A stretch of DNA of 64,000 nt from Sphingobacteriales bacterium (GTDB taxonomy: Bacteria; Bacteroidota; Bacteroidia; Chitinophagales; UBA2359), in NCBI GenBank assembly GCA_016706405.1, contig JADJJT010000001.1, positions 372,001 to 436,000 of the forward strand, written 5' to 3'. Made by a program: the position numbers and the translations under genes. This document shows positions 9,129 to 18,549 of the stretch, one piece after another (positions within the stretch are counted from its first letter, which is position 1; each line of letters starts with the position of its first letter). The notes under the pieces are model-generated. The model saw only the letters and a list, made by a program, of their open reading frames with translations. It made no database searches and had not been told where the DNA came from.

Positions 9129-10106
9129 TTACTTGGCTGGAGTAAATTTTTCTACTTTATTATTAACCGGACTAAGACTTTGAAGATAGTTGTATATTGC
9201 CGTCAGGTCTTCAGTATCCATGCCGGCGTACATAGTCCAAGACATAGTTGTTTGAAATTCTTTGGGTTTTACCTGCGGATTAATATAGGCACTGTCGGCA
9301 TAGGTTTTGAAGCGACCTACAAATTTTTCAACCGTCCAGTCGCCAAGTCCGGTTGTTTTATCCGGAGTAAGATTTGCCGACCTTACAACTGAGCCATCCG
9401 GAAATTTAAATTCAAAACCTCCGGCATAAAGCTCCCCTACAAATTTACCTTTTTCTTGTTTAGTGTGGCAGCCCATACATGCCGAAGCTGTAATAATATA
9501 TTTTCCGTAATTAAGTTTATCGGTTTTGGGTGGAATAGTAGTAAAAGCAGCTTTTTTAGGAATGGTATTAATGATAAAGTTCATGGGAAAATCGGAGCTT
9601 GAAATTTCATTTTTGCTTTCTATAGGCTTCAAACTTCTAATATATGCAATAACTGCCTCAATATCGTTTTTATCGAGCTGCCCGTAAAGGTGGTGCGGCA
9701 TTATCGGAAACAAAGCTCTGCCATCTTTTGACACCCCTTCGGTTACCGCATGGAATATTTCCCCATCTGTCCAATCTTTAAGATGAAAAGGGGTTAAGTT
9801 GGGGGCAATATATCTGCCCGGAAATCCAAGATTTTGGTCAAAGACCGCGCCCCCTTTTCCCTCTGTGCCCGGCACCATGGGGCCTGAAAAAGAAGTCCAG
9901 TCGCGTGTAGAATGGCACTCCACGCAAAGCATTACATGATGCGCAAGATAGCTGCCACGCGCTATTTTTTCGGGGGTAATTTGAACCGTTAAATTGGGCG
10001 GAGGGCCAAGATTCGGTAATGCAAATTTTACATAAGAAAGCAGCGCGGCAATTACTACAAAAATAATTACGGCAACGTAGGCAAGGTATTTGAATACTTT
10101 TTTCAT
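9129..10106 (-). CDS. Membrane-anchored diheme cytochrome c
   Basis: 325 aa. An N-terminal membrane helix (about 8-27) is followed by two cytochrome c domains with heme-binding motifs CVECH (about 61) and CMGCH (about 213). Methionine ligands are plausible in the FPIMPHHLYG and TTMSWTMYAG segments. This arrangement is typical of the small subunits of periplasmic dehydrogenases or of free electron carriers facing the periplasm. It is followed upstream on the same strand, at 22 bp, by a methyltransferase gene, so the two may form an operon. The redox partner is not visible in the window. Confidence 0.88.
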   Translation of the reverse strand: MKKVFKYLAYVAVIIFVVIAALLSYVKFALPNLGPPPNLTVQITPEKIARGSYLAHHVMLCVECHSTRDWTSFSGPMVPGTEGKGGAVFDQNLGFPGRYIAPNLTPFHLKDWTDGEIFHAVTEGVSKDGRALFPIMPHHLYGQLDKNDIEAVIAYIRSLKPIESKNEISSSDFPMNFIINTIPKKAAFTTIPPKTDKLNYGKYIITASACMGCHTKQEKGKFVGELYAGGFEFKFPDGSVVRSANLTPDKTTGLGDWTVEKFVGRFKTYADSAYINPQVKPKEFQTTMSWTMYAGMDTEDLTAIYNYLQSLSPVNNKVEKFTPAK

Positions 10107-10128
10107 GAGTGTGTATTTGATTTTAAAT

Positions 10129-11166
10129 TTATTTATAACAAATTACTACGCCAAATCCGGGTGCATTCAGCTTTTTTAAGCTTGCGCTTTTAAAGCCCAC
10201 TTTTTGGGTAAAACTGTCTATTTCGGCTTTTGAATAGGTTTTACCGCCTGCTTGATGTAATAAATTTAATGCCATGTAGGAAGTGGTAGCCTTTGACATT
10301 TGCGAACTTCCGCCAATTCCTTTAATTTGGTCAAGAATTACATAAATGCCGCCTTCATTGAGCGAAAGGTATGCCTTCTTTGCCAATATTTCATTCTCTG
10401 AAGGATTTAGACCATGTATTATATTAAATGCAAGAATAACATCAACTCCTTTGGGGAGTTCGTCTTTCATAAAATCGGCGGGCAGGAACGAAACATTATT
10501 CGATGCGTTATTTTGTGCGACACATTCATCGGTATATTTTTTTACCGGAGGCAGGTCAATTACAGTAGCATTTAAGTTTGGGTTTCGCCTGCAAAGTTCA
10601 ATACTGTATAAACCATGTGAGCCGCCAAGGTCGAGCATTTTTGTTGCTGTTTTTGAAACCGGAATTTTTCCGGCTACTTCTTTAAAATTCGTCTTTGCAA
10701 TATCAATCATTGCTCTTGAAAATAGCTCCCATTCATAGTCGGTCATCTCTTCGAGCATATTAGATTGAGGTCTTTTCCCCAAGCGAATAGTTTCGTCTAA
10801 ATTCAAATAGCCTTTGTATAAGAAGTCGCAAAACAAAATAAAATACCTGAAATTATCCGGAGATTGTGGCGATAAATTTTTAAAACCCCTTTTTGAAAAG
10901 GCATACTGGTTGCCATTTTTCTTCACATATCCCAAAGCATCAAGGCAGTCAAGAATTAATTCGGCACCTATCTCGCTTACATTTGCGTCTTTGGCAATTT
11001 GCTTTATATCTTTAAAATCTGTGGTTAGTTGGTCGGCTATTTTTAGCTTTATGGCACTTCCTAAAGCAAATCCAAGCCCAACAGAGGAAGAAGCATCGGC
11101 AAATGGATGGGGAATAATATCGTTCGATAAAAGAATTCTTTCGATTAATGAGAATTTGTAGATCAT
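10129..11166 (-). CDS. SAM-dependent O-methyltransferase-like protein
   Basis: 345 aa. The N-terminal part (about 15-100) is a winged-helix dimerisation domain (IADQLTTDFKDIKQIAKDANV then GLYDCL-like helices), and the C-terminal part is a class I Rossmann methyltransferase: motif I LDLGGSHGLYSIEL (about 174-187), then VIDLPPV, and LAFNIIHGLNP. This is the layout of plant-type and bacterial small-molecule O-methyltransferases. The substrate is unknown. It precedes the cytochrome gene by 22 bp and lies 78 bp downstream of an AraC regulator on the same strand. Confidence 0.82.
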   Translation of the reverse strand: MIYKFSLIERILLSNDIIPHPFADASSSVGLGFALGSAIKLKIADQLTTDFKDIKQIAKDANVSEIGAELILDCLDALGYVKKNGNQYAFSKRGFKNLSPQSPDNFRYFILFCDFLYKGYLNLDETIRLGKRPQSNMLEEMTDYEWELFSRAMIDIAKTNFKEVAGKIPVSKTATKMLDLGGSHGLYSIELCRRNPNLNATVIDLPPVKKYTDECVAQNNASNNVSFLPADFMKDELPKGVDVILAFNIIHGLNPSENEILAKKAYLSLNEGGIYVILDQIKGIGGSSQMSKATTSYMALNLLHQAGGKTYSKAEIDSFTQKVGFKSASLKKLNAPGFGVVICYK

Positions 11167-11244
11167 GATGTTGGCAATTATCGTTGAATAAATTCACAAA
11201 ATTACTTCTCCCCAAACACAAAATAATTGTATAATTCGGACATT

Positions 11245-12063
11245 TTATACGCCTATCAGAATATGTCCCATATATTCAGTATTTGCTTCTCTATATTGTT
11301 TAGGTGTCATATCTGTAAAACACCTGAACCCGTGAATAAAATGCGCCTGATCATAATAGCCCGCATCTAAACCTATTTCGGTGAGGCTTTGCCTTGAATT
11401 GTGAAGCGCGTGTAAGCATTTTAAATATTTGCAGTAGCGAATAAATTCTTCTGTTTTCATCCCTAACCAATCCTGTGAAAAACGTCTGAGTTGCCGGTCG
11501 GAGAGGCAAATTTCCTGGCTGAGTTTTTTAACAGTAAGGTCATTATAGTACTTACAGCGAATTAATTTTTGAATCCGGTCAATTGAATTTTGAAATTTTT
11601 TGGTCGAAATTTTTTCTCTAATCCACGATAATATTATTTGAACCTGTTGGTTGAACACACTTTCGTGAAACAATTCATTTGCAATATCATCAAGTTGGGA
11701 GCATATTTCATTTCCGGGACAAACTATATTGTTAATTTCCTTGGCCGAAACGTCAAACAGCAGCCGAAGCCCTAAGCTATTCAATTGAATCCCCAAAAAT
11801 TCTTGTCGTCCGGTTTTAATAAGCTCGAAGGGTTTAAAATTTAATCCGTTAACAAATGTGGCCGGCAAATTTTGGAGAACGTGAGAGGTAGGATTGAAGT
11901 AGCAAATCTTATCAGAGAAGTTAAAAATAATTTCTATTGTTCCTTTGGGCAGTATTATTTCCCTTCGGCAACACAAATCATCGTCCGATAGTCGCCAAAT
12001 ACTATTGATGAAGCACTTTTCGGGTTCACTTGTTGGGAAATATATGTAAGTGGACTTTGCCAT
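11245..12063 (-). CDS. AraC-family transcriptional regulator
   Basis: 272 aa. The N-terminal region has the ILPKGTIEIIFNFSD pattern seen in Bacteroidota AraC sensors, and the C-terminal 100 residues hold the DNA-binding domain (LTVKKLSQEICLSDRQLRRFSQ, then TEIGLDAGYYDQAHFIHGFR and TPKQYR). It is divergent in sequence from the other AraC protein at 8036-8842 but shares its architecture. It probably regulates the methyltransferase-cytochrome pair that follows on the same strand. No inducer can be read from the sequence. Confidence 0.88.
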   Translation of the reverse strand: MAKSTYIYFPTSEPEKCFINSIWRLSDDDLCCRREIILPKGTIEIIFNFSDKICYFNPTSHVLQNLPATFVNGLNFKPFELIKTGRQEFLGIQLNSLGLRLLFDVSAKEINNIVCPGNEICSQLDDIANELFHESVFNQQVQIILSWIREKISTKKFQNSIDRIQKLIRCKYYNDLTVKKLSQEICLSDRQLRRFSQDWLGMKTEEFIRYCKYLKCLHALHNSRQSLTEIGLDAGYYDQAHFIHGFRCFTDMTPKQYREANTEYMGHILIGV

Positions 12064-12809
12064 ACTGATAATTACATGCCGTCATTTCGGTTTTGCGTAA
12101 AACAGCCATTTTTTGCCCTAATTAGACAGCTTGTAAAGGGCAAAGTTATACTTTATTTCAAGTTTTATCATAAAGTTCTTCCTCTGAAATAATACTTCTC
12201 TTCACATTTTAACAAATTCGGTACAAAAAGCTGCTGTTTGGCAGCGGGTTGGTTTTGGTTCTTCTTAGTTTTACCTCAACTAAATGCTTGCTCTTCGATA
12301 ATTTTAACGTTGAAGTTGTTTAAGAATTAAACCACATAATTAACCACATAGACATATAGAAATTTGTTTAAGCATTAAAAGATGTGACCGTTTTAAACAC
12401 TCGATACTTAAAAACTATTGAGACAAAAACAGGCTACAAAAATGTAAAACAGATTTATAGATGACTTAGTTTCGCAATTGCTTCAATGGCACATAGTTCC
12501 AACCTGGTTTAGCAACTAATTTTTAAACAAGTTCGTTGTAAATTTTCCGGAAAAAATGGCCTATTTGTTTTCCCGACTTGTCCGCCTTTTAGATTTTAGA
12601 AAAAAAAGGTATTGATAATCAATTAGTTACGGTTTAAAAGCGCTAATTTTGTCGTACTAAGGATAAAAAAACTGCTTAAAAAACTCAGGTTGTGCACTTG
12701 TGCTGAACGTGTTGAGGTAACGGTTGCTCTTTGGTTAGCGGTTCGTGTTTTTCTGTCCACAAATAAGTTTTGTATTGTGTTTTCAATTTATCGGATGTCA
12801 GCACACTGT
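12064..12809. other. 746-bp intergenic region with a dispersed repeat
   Basis: No gene is supported. The segment 12311-12469 is a repeat found again at 17464-17620. The remaining sequence is AT-rich and holds one TCCGGA (12543). Confidence 0.55.
12311..12469 (+). repeat. Dispersed direct repeat, copy 1
   Basis: About 159 bp beginning TGAAGTTGTTTAAGAATTAA, with internal ATAATTAACCACATAG and AATGTAAAAC, and ending GACTTAG. It matches 17464-17620 in the same orientation at roughly 85% identity by eye. No open frame and no terminal inverted repeat is visible. Confidence 0.75.
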
Positions 12810-13184
12810 TCATATCCTCTCTGCGATAAATAGTCCACCAAATGTTGCGGTTACACAAAGCAACACAGTTCCAAGAACATAAAGCACAGAAGTTAAATTA
12901 TGTCCTTGTTGGAAAAGCGTCAAGGTTTCGCTACTGAAGGTTGAAAATGTGCTAAAGCCGCCACAAAAACCAACTGTCAAAAATAATTTTGCTGTCGGAG
13001 AAAGCATTTGTCTATGGTCTGCAAGTCCGATTACTAAACCCAAAGCAAAACAGGCAACTACATTAACTATAAAAGTTCCGTAGGGAAAATGTTGGCTATG
13101 CCAACTATCAATCCACCTTCCAAGTCCAAACCGTGTCAGCCCACCAAGTCCACTACCTATAAATACTGTTAATAATTCTTTCAT
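12810..13184 (-). CDS. crcB: CrcB/Fluc fluoride channel
   Basis: 124 aa, the usual length. Four hydrophobic segments are present, with the family motifs GSGLGGLTRFGLGRW (about 11-25), GTFIVNVVACFALG (about 36-49, with the central Asn) and VGFCGGFSTFSTFS (about 72-85). Fluc proteins are dimeric channels that export fluoride passively. I looked upstream for a fluoride riboswitch and did not recognise one. The gene stands alone between the repeat-containing spacer and sbcC. Confidence 0.93.
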   Translation of the reverse strand: MKELLTVFIGSGLGGLTRFGLGRWIDSWHSQHFPYGTFIVNVVACFALGLVIGLADHRQMLSPTAKLFLTVGFCGGFSTFSTFSSETLTLFQQGHNLTSVLYVLGTVLLCVTATFGGLFIAERI

Positions 13185-13400
13185 TATATTTTGGCTGTTG
13201 TTTGCTAATAATTTAGTTTTTGTCAGTTTATTTTTCTTGGTCGGTGGTCGTTACGCTGTCGCCATGCGCATGCTTGTAAGGTTAAAAAGTGCATTTTAAT
13301 TGAAAATGGATTTAGGCTTCCATCCGGATTTTTTTGAAATTGTAGTTAAGTTAATTGGTTGATGCAAGCGGTCTTTAGGTGTTCAGGTTTTGGCATAGTC

Positions 13401-15275
13401 CTAAGCATCCGGAATTATTTTTATTTGGCTGTATCCATTCCCTACCCTTTCAAGCAGTGTTTGTACTGGCAGCCGCTCTTTCAATAGTTCAACGTGCGAT
13501 ATAATGCCAATGGTTTTGCCGTCTGCCTGTAGGTTTTCGAGGGCATTAAGGGCTGTTTCGAGGGTATTTTGGTCGAGGGTGCCAAAGCCTTCGTCAATAA
13601 ACAAGGTTTCTATGCGCATACGGCTTTGGCGGGTGCCGGTAGCCAGGTCGCTAAGCCCTAAGGCAAGGGCTAAACTTACTAAAAAGGTTTCGCCCCCCGA
13701 GAGGCTGCGCACAGGCCGGGCGGTATTTGCCTGCCAGGTATCAATCATTTCAAGGTCAAGGTCGGTGTCTTTGCTTTCGGTGGCTTTGCGCAGTTGGTAG
13801 CGGGCATTAAGTTTGGTTAAGTGTTTATTGGCAAAACCTATTAAATGCTCGAGGGTAATACTTTGGGCAAAGCGCTGGTATTTTTGCCCGTCGGCGGCAC
13901 CAATTAAGGCATTTAGTGCCTCCCAGCGCTGCTGCTGGTGTTGTTGGTTTTTAAGCTGTGTTAATAGTTGTTGGTGCTGGTGTTGCAAAGTATCGTCGTC
14001 GGTTAGCTGTTGTTGTACCGAGCCTATTTTTTGTTGTTGCTCGTTAAACTGCGTGTTTAGCTGGGGCAGCAAGTCGGTTTCGTTGGGCGAGGCGGGTGTA
14101 GCCGCCTTGTGCTGGTTTAGCTGGTTGTTTTTTGCCTGTATCAAGGCTTCGTTACTTGTTTGGGTATTTTGCAATTCGTTACTTGTTTTTTCAAGTTGCT
14201 CGGCTTGTTGCGGGGCAGTAATGTAGGCATTTTCAAGGTCGGCAAGGGTGGCAAAACCTGCCAATTTGTATTGTGTCAGCAAATTGTTAAATGCTTGGGT
14301 TTCAATATCATTTTTGTTTTGCAGGTCATTAATTGCGTTGTGGAGGTCGATTTTGGCTTGGTCTATTTGTTGTTTTAGGTTTTTAATATGCTGTGCAAAC
14401 CGGGTTTTAAGTTCGGAGGTGGTTAGTACATTTTTTTGTAAGCGTGTTAAAATAGTTTGGGGTGCTTGGGTTGACTCGTTTTCGATTTGATAGGGTGCTA
14501 AAATTTGGGCAATTTGCTGTTGTTGGGCGGTATGTTTTTGGGTATTATTTGTTATTTCGTTTTCTATCCGGATTTTTTGTTTTTCTTCATTTTCAATATT
14601 GGTTTGAATTTTACCCATTTTTACTTCTATTTCGTTTAGCTCTTTTTCTAATATTCCTTTTCGTTCAGTGGCTTTTTTATGCTTTTCGTTGTAAGTTTGT
14701 AATGCCGTTATAATTTGGTTAGGTGCTTGTTGGGCATCTAAATCCGGATGAAAATACGATTTGTAGGGTTGGGTTAACTGGGCAAACTCGTTTTGTTTTT
14801 GGGCAATTGATGTTGTCAATTTTTCTATTTCGCTATTTAAGGTTTGTAGCTGTTTTGTAGCATTGTTTTGACGTTCGCTACTTACCGACAATTCTTTTTC
14901 AAGCTCATTTTTTGCCTGTTGTAATTTGTTCAATTGTTGTTGTACTTCTGCTATATTTTTAGTAAGGTTTTGGCGGTCGGCAAGCTGTTTATTAGCTGCT
15001 GCTTCGGCGTGGGTAGCTTGGGTTAGGGCTTGTTGCCAGCCGTCTAAATTGTTGAAAGGCAGGTGTAACAGGTTTAATTTTTGTGCTGTTTCGGTAAAGT
15101 TTTGTTCTTTGGTTTGCAGTTCTGTATTCAATTCAAGCAGCCGGTTTTCGTTGTTTTGGATATTGGTTTGGGCTTCTTGCAGTTCTTTGTTTTTTGTTTC
15201 CAATATTTGCTGCAAACTATGGTAGGCTTGTTTTTTTTGTTGCAAATTGGCCTCCGTTTCTGTTAGGTTCTGCAT
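13401..15275 (-). CDS. sbcC: SbcC C-terminal half (separated by a frameshift)
   Basis: This open frame holds the second coiled-coil half and the C-terminal ATPase lobe of SbcC: ABC signature VRSLSGGETFLVSLALA, Walker B with IETLFIDEGFGTLD, and IISHVELLKERL. The apparent ATG at 15275 is internal. Read upstream in the same frame, the sequence gives KSPCPLCGSTEHP, the Rad50-type zinc hook, which belongs in the middle of one protein of about 1250 aa. It is disconnected from the N-terminal half by one missing base in the T-run at 15347-15350 (AAAA on the coding strand). SbcC with SbcD forms a nuclease that opens hairpins and double-strand ends. No sbcD is present in this window. Confidence 0.9.
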   Translation of the reverse strand: MQNLTETEANLQQKKQAYHSLQQILETKNKELQEAQTNIQNNENRLLELNTELQTKEQNFTETAQKLNLLHLPFNNLDGWQQALTQATHAEAAANKQLADRQNLTKNIAEVQQQLNKLQQAKNELEKELSVSSERQNNATKQLQTLNSEIEKLTTSIAQKQNEFAQLTQPYKSYFHPDLDAQQAPNQIITALQTYNEKHKKATERKGILEKELNEIEVKMGKIQTNIENEEKQKIRIENEITNNTQKHTAQQQQIAQILAPYQIENESTQAPQTILTRLQKNVLTTSELKTRFAQHIKNLKQQIDQAKIDLHNAINDLQNKNDIETQAFNNLLTQYKLAGFATLADLENAYITAPQQAEQLEKTSNELQNTQTSNEALIQAKNNQLNQHKAATPASPNETDLLPQLNTQFNEQQQKIGSVQQQLTDDDTLQHQHQQLLTQLKNQQHQQQRWEALNALIGAADGQKYQRFAQSITLEHLIGFANKHLTKLNARYQLRKATESKDTDLDLEMIDTWQANTARPVRSLSGGETFLVSLALALGLSDLATGTRQSRMRIETLFIDEGFGTLDQNTLETALNALENLQADGKTIGIISHVELLKERLPVQTLLERVGNGYSQIKIIPDA

Positions 15276-17155
15276 TTTTGGGTGTTGGCTACTGTTGGCA
15301 TTATGCAGGTATGGGTGTTCGGTTGAGCCGCAAAGCGGGCAGGGGCTTTTGGGGTTAAAACTTGGCGGTCGTGCTCGTATTTGGCAATTAGCAGCTCGGC
15401 TTTTTGAAGTTTTTCTAAATCGTTTATATGCTGTTGGGTAATGGTTAAACTGTTTGTCTCAAGGGCAATTTGTTCGGCTAATTGCGAGGCAATTTGGCTA
15501 TAATGCGTTATGTTTTTAGTTATAGTGTTTGCGTTGGTTTCTAATTTCAGGCATTCATTTGCCAAGTGAGTTTGCCTTTCGATGCCGTTTTTGCGGTCAA
15601 GGGTTTGTTGCCAAATTGTTTTATCATCGGCATTGTTGGCCTCCGGATGATTGTTTTGTTGTAGTAGTGCTTGTTCTAAACTTTCTAATTTTTGTTGTAA
15701 AGCTGTTAAGGGGGGTTCAATTTCGGTGTTTAGCTGGTTATTTAATATTTGCGCCTTGGCCTGCGTTTCGTCAATTAATTTTTGACCCTCGTTGCGGGCA
15801 TTAGTTTTTTCGTTGCGGGCGGTTTTATCTGTTTCAATATGGCTGGCCAAAGTGGTTAGCTGTGGCAAAGCATCGGCAAGTTCGTTTAAAACTATGTTTT
15901 CGGCAAAATATTCATCTGCTTTTTGTAGCCTTTTTGTCAATTCGTTTTGTGCTTGCCCAGTTTCAGTTTTTTTTGTATTTATGTCGTTGATTTGTTTTTG
16001 ATTGTTTTCTTGTTCTTCTTTTAGCCCGTCAATTTGCTGTTGCAGCAGGTTGGCTTTGGCTGCCAACGCTATGGCTTCTTGCAATTTAGGATTGGCATCG
16101 TCAAACAATTTTTTGGCTTCATTGTATTGCCTTATGGCATCGTTTTCGAAAGTACAGGCTGTTTTTAGGTCGTCATTTAGTTGCGGAATTGTTTGTTTTT
16201 CCAATATTTCATTTTTAGCCTGTGCTTCGTTGTTTTTTTCTTTTAGCTGTTTCCATGCTAACCATTCGGGTCTAATTTTTAAGGCTTTTCTGTGCTGGTC
16301 TAACCTAAATTGTTCGGGTGCAAAGTCTTCAATAGCGGTATTTATAGCTGTTTGGTTCTCTGTTAATTTGGCTAATTCGGTTTCAAGCTGGGCTAATTTT
16401 TCTGACCAGGCAATGTGTTCTTCGGCCTTATTTATGCGTGTTTGTAGTTCTTTTACTAATATTTCAACGATAGAAAGTTGGGTTTCTAATTCTTTTCGTT
16501 CTTCGATATTTAGCGGTGTTTTATATCCAATTTGGTTTTGCAGTTGTGTTGTTTTTTCTCTTTCTAATTTAAAGCGTTCAAAGGCTGCCTTCGATATGTC
16601 GCGGTAAAGGGCTGTTCCGGTAATTTGTTCTAAAACGGCTGCTTTTTCATCGGGTTTTGCTTTTAAAAATGCGGCAAACTCGCCTTGTGCCAACAATACG
16701 GCGCGGGTAAACTGCTCAAAGTTGAGGCCGGTAAGTTCGGCTATTTTGCCTGGCACTTTCGACACTCCGCTTTCGAGTACTTGCATGGTGGGCAGTTGGT
16801 ACAATTCCATTTCGGGGGTTTGCAGTTCGCCTATGGTTTTACCTTTGCCTGGGCGGGCGCGGCGCATCATCCATTTCGACTGGTATTGCTGCCCGTTAGT
16901 TTCAAAGCTAACAACTGCCTTGCATTCGGTGGTATGGCGGGTTAAAATTTGCTCGGGGGTTTTGCCTGCTCCGTAGCGCGGTACCCGCCCGTACATGGCT
17001 AAGCAAACGGCATCAAGCAAGGTGCTTTTGCCCGCCCCGGTTGGGCCGGTTATTAAAAATAGCCCTGCCGAAACCAAAGGCGGTGCATTTAATGCTATGC
17101 GATGCTGCCCTTTTAACGAGTTTAGGTTTTCTACTTCTATTGTAAGAATACGCAT
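15263..17155 (-). CDS. sbcC: SbcC N-terminal half (separated by a frameshift)
   Basis: This frame carries the N-terminal ATPase lobe with Walker A GPTGAGKST at residues 37-45 and the Q-loop region (TRAVLLAQGEFAAFLKA), followed by the first long coiled coil (about 190-590). It should reach the zinc hook, but after VLTPK it goes out of frame (APARFAAQPN...) and stops about 30 codons later. Adding a single A to the AAAA run at 15347-15350 restores VLTPKSPCPLCG and joins it to the C-terminal half. The lesion is either a real null mutation or a homopolymer sequencing error. No second break was found. Confidence 0.9.
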   Translation of the reverse strand: MRILTIEVENLNSLKGQHRIALNAPPLVSAGLFLITGPTGAGKSTLLDAVCLAMYGRVPRYGAGKTPEQILTRHTTECKAVVSFETNGQQYQSKWMMRRARPGKGKTIGELQTPEMELYQLPTMQVLESGVSKVPGKIAELTGLNFEQFTRAVLLAQGEFAAFLKAKPDEKAAVLEQITGTALYRDISKAAFERFKLEREKTTQLQNQIGYKTPLNIEERKELETQLSIVEILVKELQTRINKAEEHIAWSEKLAQLETELAKLTENQTAINTAIEDFAPEQFRLDQHRKALKIRPEWLAWKQLKEKNNEAQAKNEILEKQTIPQLNDDLKTACTFENDAIRQYNEAKKLFDDANPKLQEAIALAAKANLLQQQIDGLKEEQENNQKQINDINTKKTETGQAQNELTKRLQKADEYFAENIVLNELADALPQLTTLASHIETDKTARNEKTNARNEGQKLIDETQAKAQILNNQLNTEIEPPLTALQQKLESLEQALLQQNNHPEANNADDKTIWQQTLDRKNGIERQTHLANECLKLETNANTITKNITHYSQIASQLAEQIALETNSLTITQQHINDLEKLQKAELLIAKYEHDRQVLTPKAPARFAAQPNTHTCIMPTVANTQKCRT

Positions 17156-17620
17156 TTTTTACGCCGTATTATTTTGTTTGTTCGTTTTGTTTATTGAAAG
17201 ATGATGCCTCAAGTTTAGCCCCCAAATATCCGGATAAAAGGCGATTAAAAAAACTTTAATAACGCATGATTACTGCCTGCCCCCCGTCGTCTTACTTTCT
17301 TCCTCCGGATAAATAAATTACAAATTAACGGTCTCATCAATAATATAATATCAATTTTTAAAAAAACTTATTATAACTTTGTTCGTGGTTATAATTCCAA
17401 TACTGCACTTGGTTCAATCAAAAAAGTTGGTATAAACGCACAAAAATTCAACCCTTTTTACAATGAAGTTGTTTAAGAATTAACCCATATAATTAACCAC
17501 ATAGGTACATAGAATTTGTTTAAGTATTAATAAGGTGTAACAGTTTTAAACACTTGATACTTAGAATCCATTGAGATAAAACAGGCTTCAAAAATGTAAA
17601 ACAAATTTATAGAGGACTTA
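17156..17620. other. 465-bp spacer between sbcC and IS copy 1
   Basis: No gene is supported. A TAACTTTG promoter-like box is at 17374-17381, and the last 157 bp are the second copy of the dispersed repeat seen at 12311-12469. The IS starts at the exact end of that repeat. Confidence 0.5.
17464..17620 (+). repeat. Dispersed direct repeat, copy 2, abutting IS copy 1
   Basis: It aligns to 12311-12469 from TGAAGTTGTTTAAGAATTAA to the final GACTTA. The insertion sequence begins at the next base, so the IS is joined exactly to the end of this repeat. In copy 1 the sequence after the repeat is different (GTTTCGCAATTG). Confidence 0.75.
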
Positions 17621-18549
17621 GAGACTGTCTAAAAATTAAAAATTGGCATGCCAGTCCTAAAAATTGATAGGAAAAAAGTTATTAAAAGAGATGTGAATAA
17701 AAGACTATCAGTTTGACGTTTAAATAATAATTCATAGCTTTATGAAAATCAAACACATAAAGTAAAATGAAAACCTACCCAAGCAGTCTCACCGATAGTC
17801 AATGGAGTGCAATATTAGGCATTTTAGACGACAAACGGAAACGAAAACACAGTTTAAGAGAAATTTTTAATGCGCTGTTCTATTTGCTTAAAACTGGCTG
17901 TCAATGGCGCATGCTGCCGTTCCATTTTCCGTCATGGAAGCTTGTTTACTACTATTTTACCAAGTGGAAGAAGGATGGGACGATAGAACTCATCCATGAA
18001 ATACTCAGGGATAAGACTCGAAAGCAAGCAGGCAGGGCTTCATCGCCAAGTGTTGGTATAATTGATAGCCAGAGCGTAAAGACAACAAGCGTCGGAGGCT
18101 TGTGCAGAGGGATTGACGGGGGTAAAAAAGTTAAAGGCAGAAAGCGGCATATTATTGTAGATACAATGGGACTACTTTTAGCGGTTGTGGTTCATGCGGC
18201 AAATGAGCATGACAGTAAATCAGCCCCAATGGTTATAGCTGACCTCAGAGGCAGGTTTTGCAGATTGGTAAAGATAGTAGCTGATGGCGGGTATAGAGGC
18301 GAGTTAATTGAAAATACCCGCAAAACGTTTGGGTGGGTGGTTGAGGTTGTAAGTAGATCGAATACAGCCTCGAAATTCGAAGTATTGCCAAAAAGATGGA
18401 TTGTTGAAAGAACTTTTGCATGGCTCGAAAGCTATCGAAGATTGAGTAAAGACTTTGAGTTCCAAACCGAAACGAGCCAGACAATGATCCAACTTGCCAT
18501 GATAAAATTGATGCTTAATAGAATTAGAAAATAAAATTTAGACAGGCTC
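17621..18549 (+). mobile_element. IS5-family insertion sequence, copy 1 (intact, 929 bp)
   Basis: The ends are imperfect inverted repeats: GAGACTGTCTAAA on the left and, reading inward from the right, GAGCCTGTCTAAA. It holds one uninterrupted transposase gene. Two further copies at 36538-37463 and 53123-54050 are almost identical over the full length, which fixes the boundaries. Flanking bases are TTA on the left and TAA on the right, so the copy has no matching 3-bp target duplication (copy 2 has TGA on both sides). The gene on the right is truncated exactly at the IS border. Confidence 0.93.
17767..18534 (+). CDS. IS5-family DDE transposase
   Basis: 255 aa. A DUF4096-like N-terminal domain (LTDSQWSAILGILDDKRKRKHSLR, then GCQWRMLPFHFP) is followed by the catalytic domain. 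The DDE triad is Asp100 in GIIDSQSVK, Asp173 in IVADGGYRG and Glu214 in WIVERTFAWLESYRR. Of the three copies in the window, this is the only one with an unbroken reading frame. The frame crosses GGGGG and AAAAAA runs that are each one base shorter in another copy, so those copies are inactive or misread. Confidence 0.95.
   Translation: MKTYPSSLTDSQWSAILGILDDKRKRKHSLREIFNALFYLLKTGCQWRMLPFHFPSWKLVYYYFTKWKKDGTIELIHEILRDKTRKQAGRASSPSVGIIDSQSVKTTSVGGLCRGIDGGKKVKGRKRHIIVDTMGLLLAVVVHAANEHDSKSAPMVIADLRGRFCRLVKIVADGGYRGELIENTRKTFGWVVEVVSRSNTASKFEVLPKRWIVERTFAWLESYRRLSKDFEFQTETSQTMIQLAMIKLMLNRIRK

Noticed and set aside
13185..13400. Fluoride riboswitch upstream of crcB
   Set aside because: I looked for the conserved pseudoknot core and did not find it. 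The region has only AT-rich sequence and one TCCGGA.
16002..16607. 201-codon open frame on the plus strand
   Set aside because: It is antisense to the sbcC coiled coil. Its Cys/Ser/Phe-rich composition is what Glu/Lys/Gln-rich coiled-coil DNA gives when read backwards.
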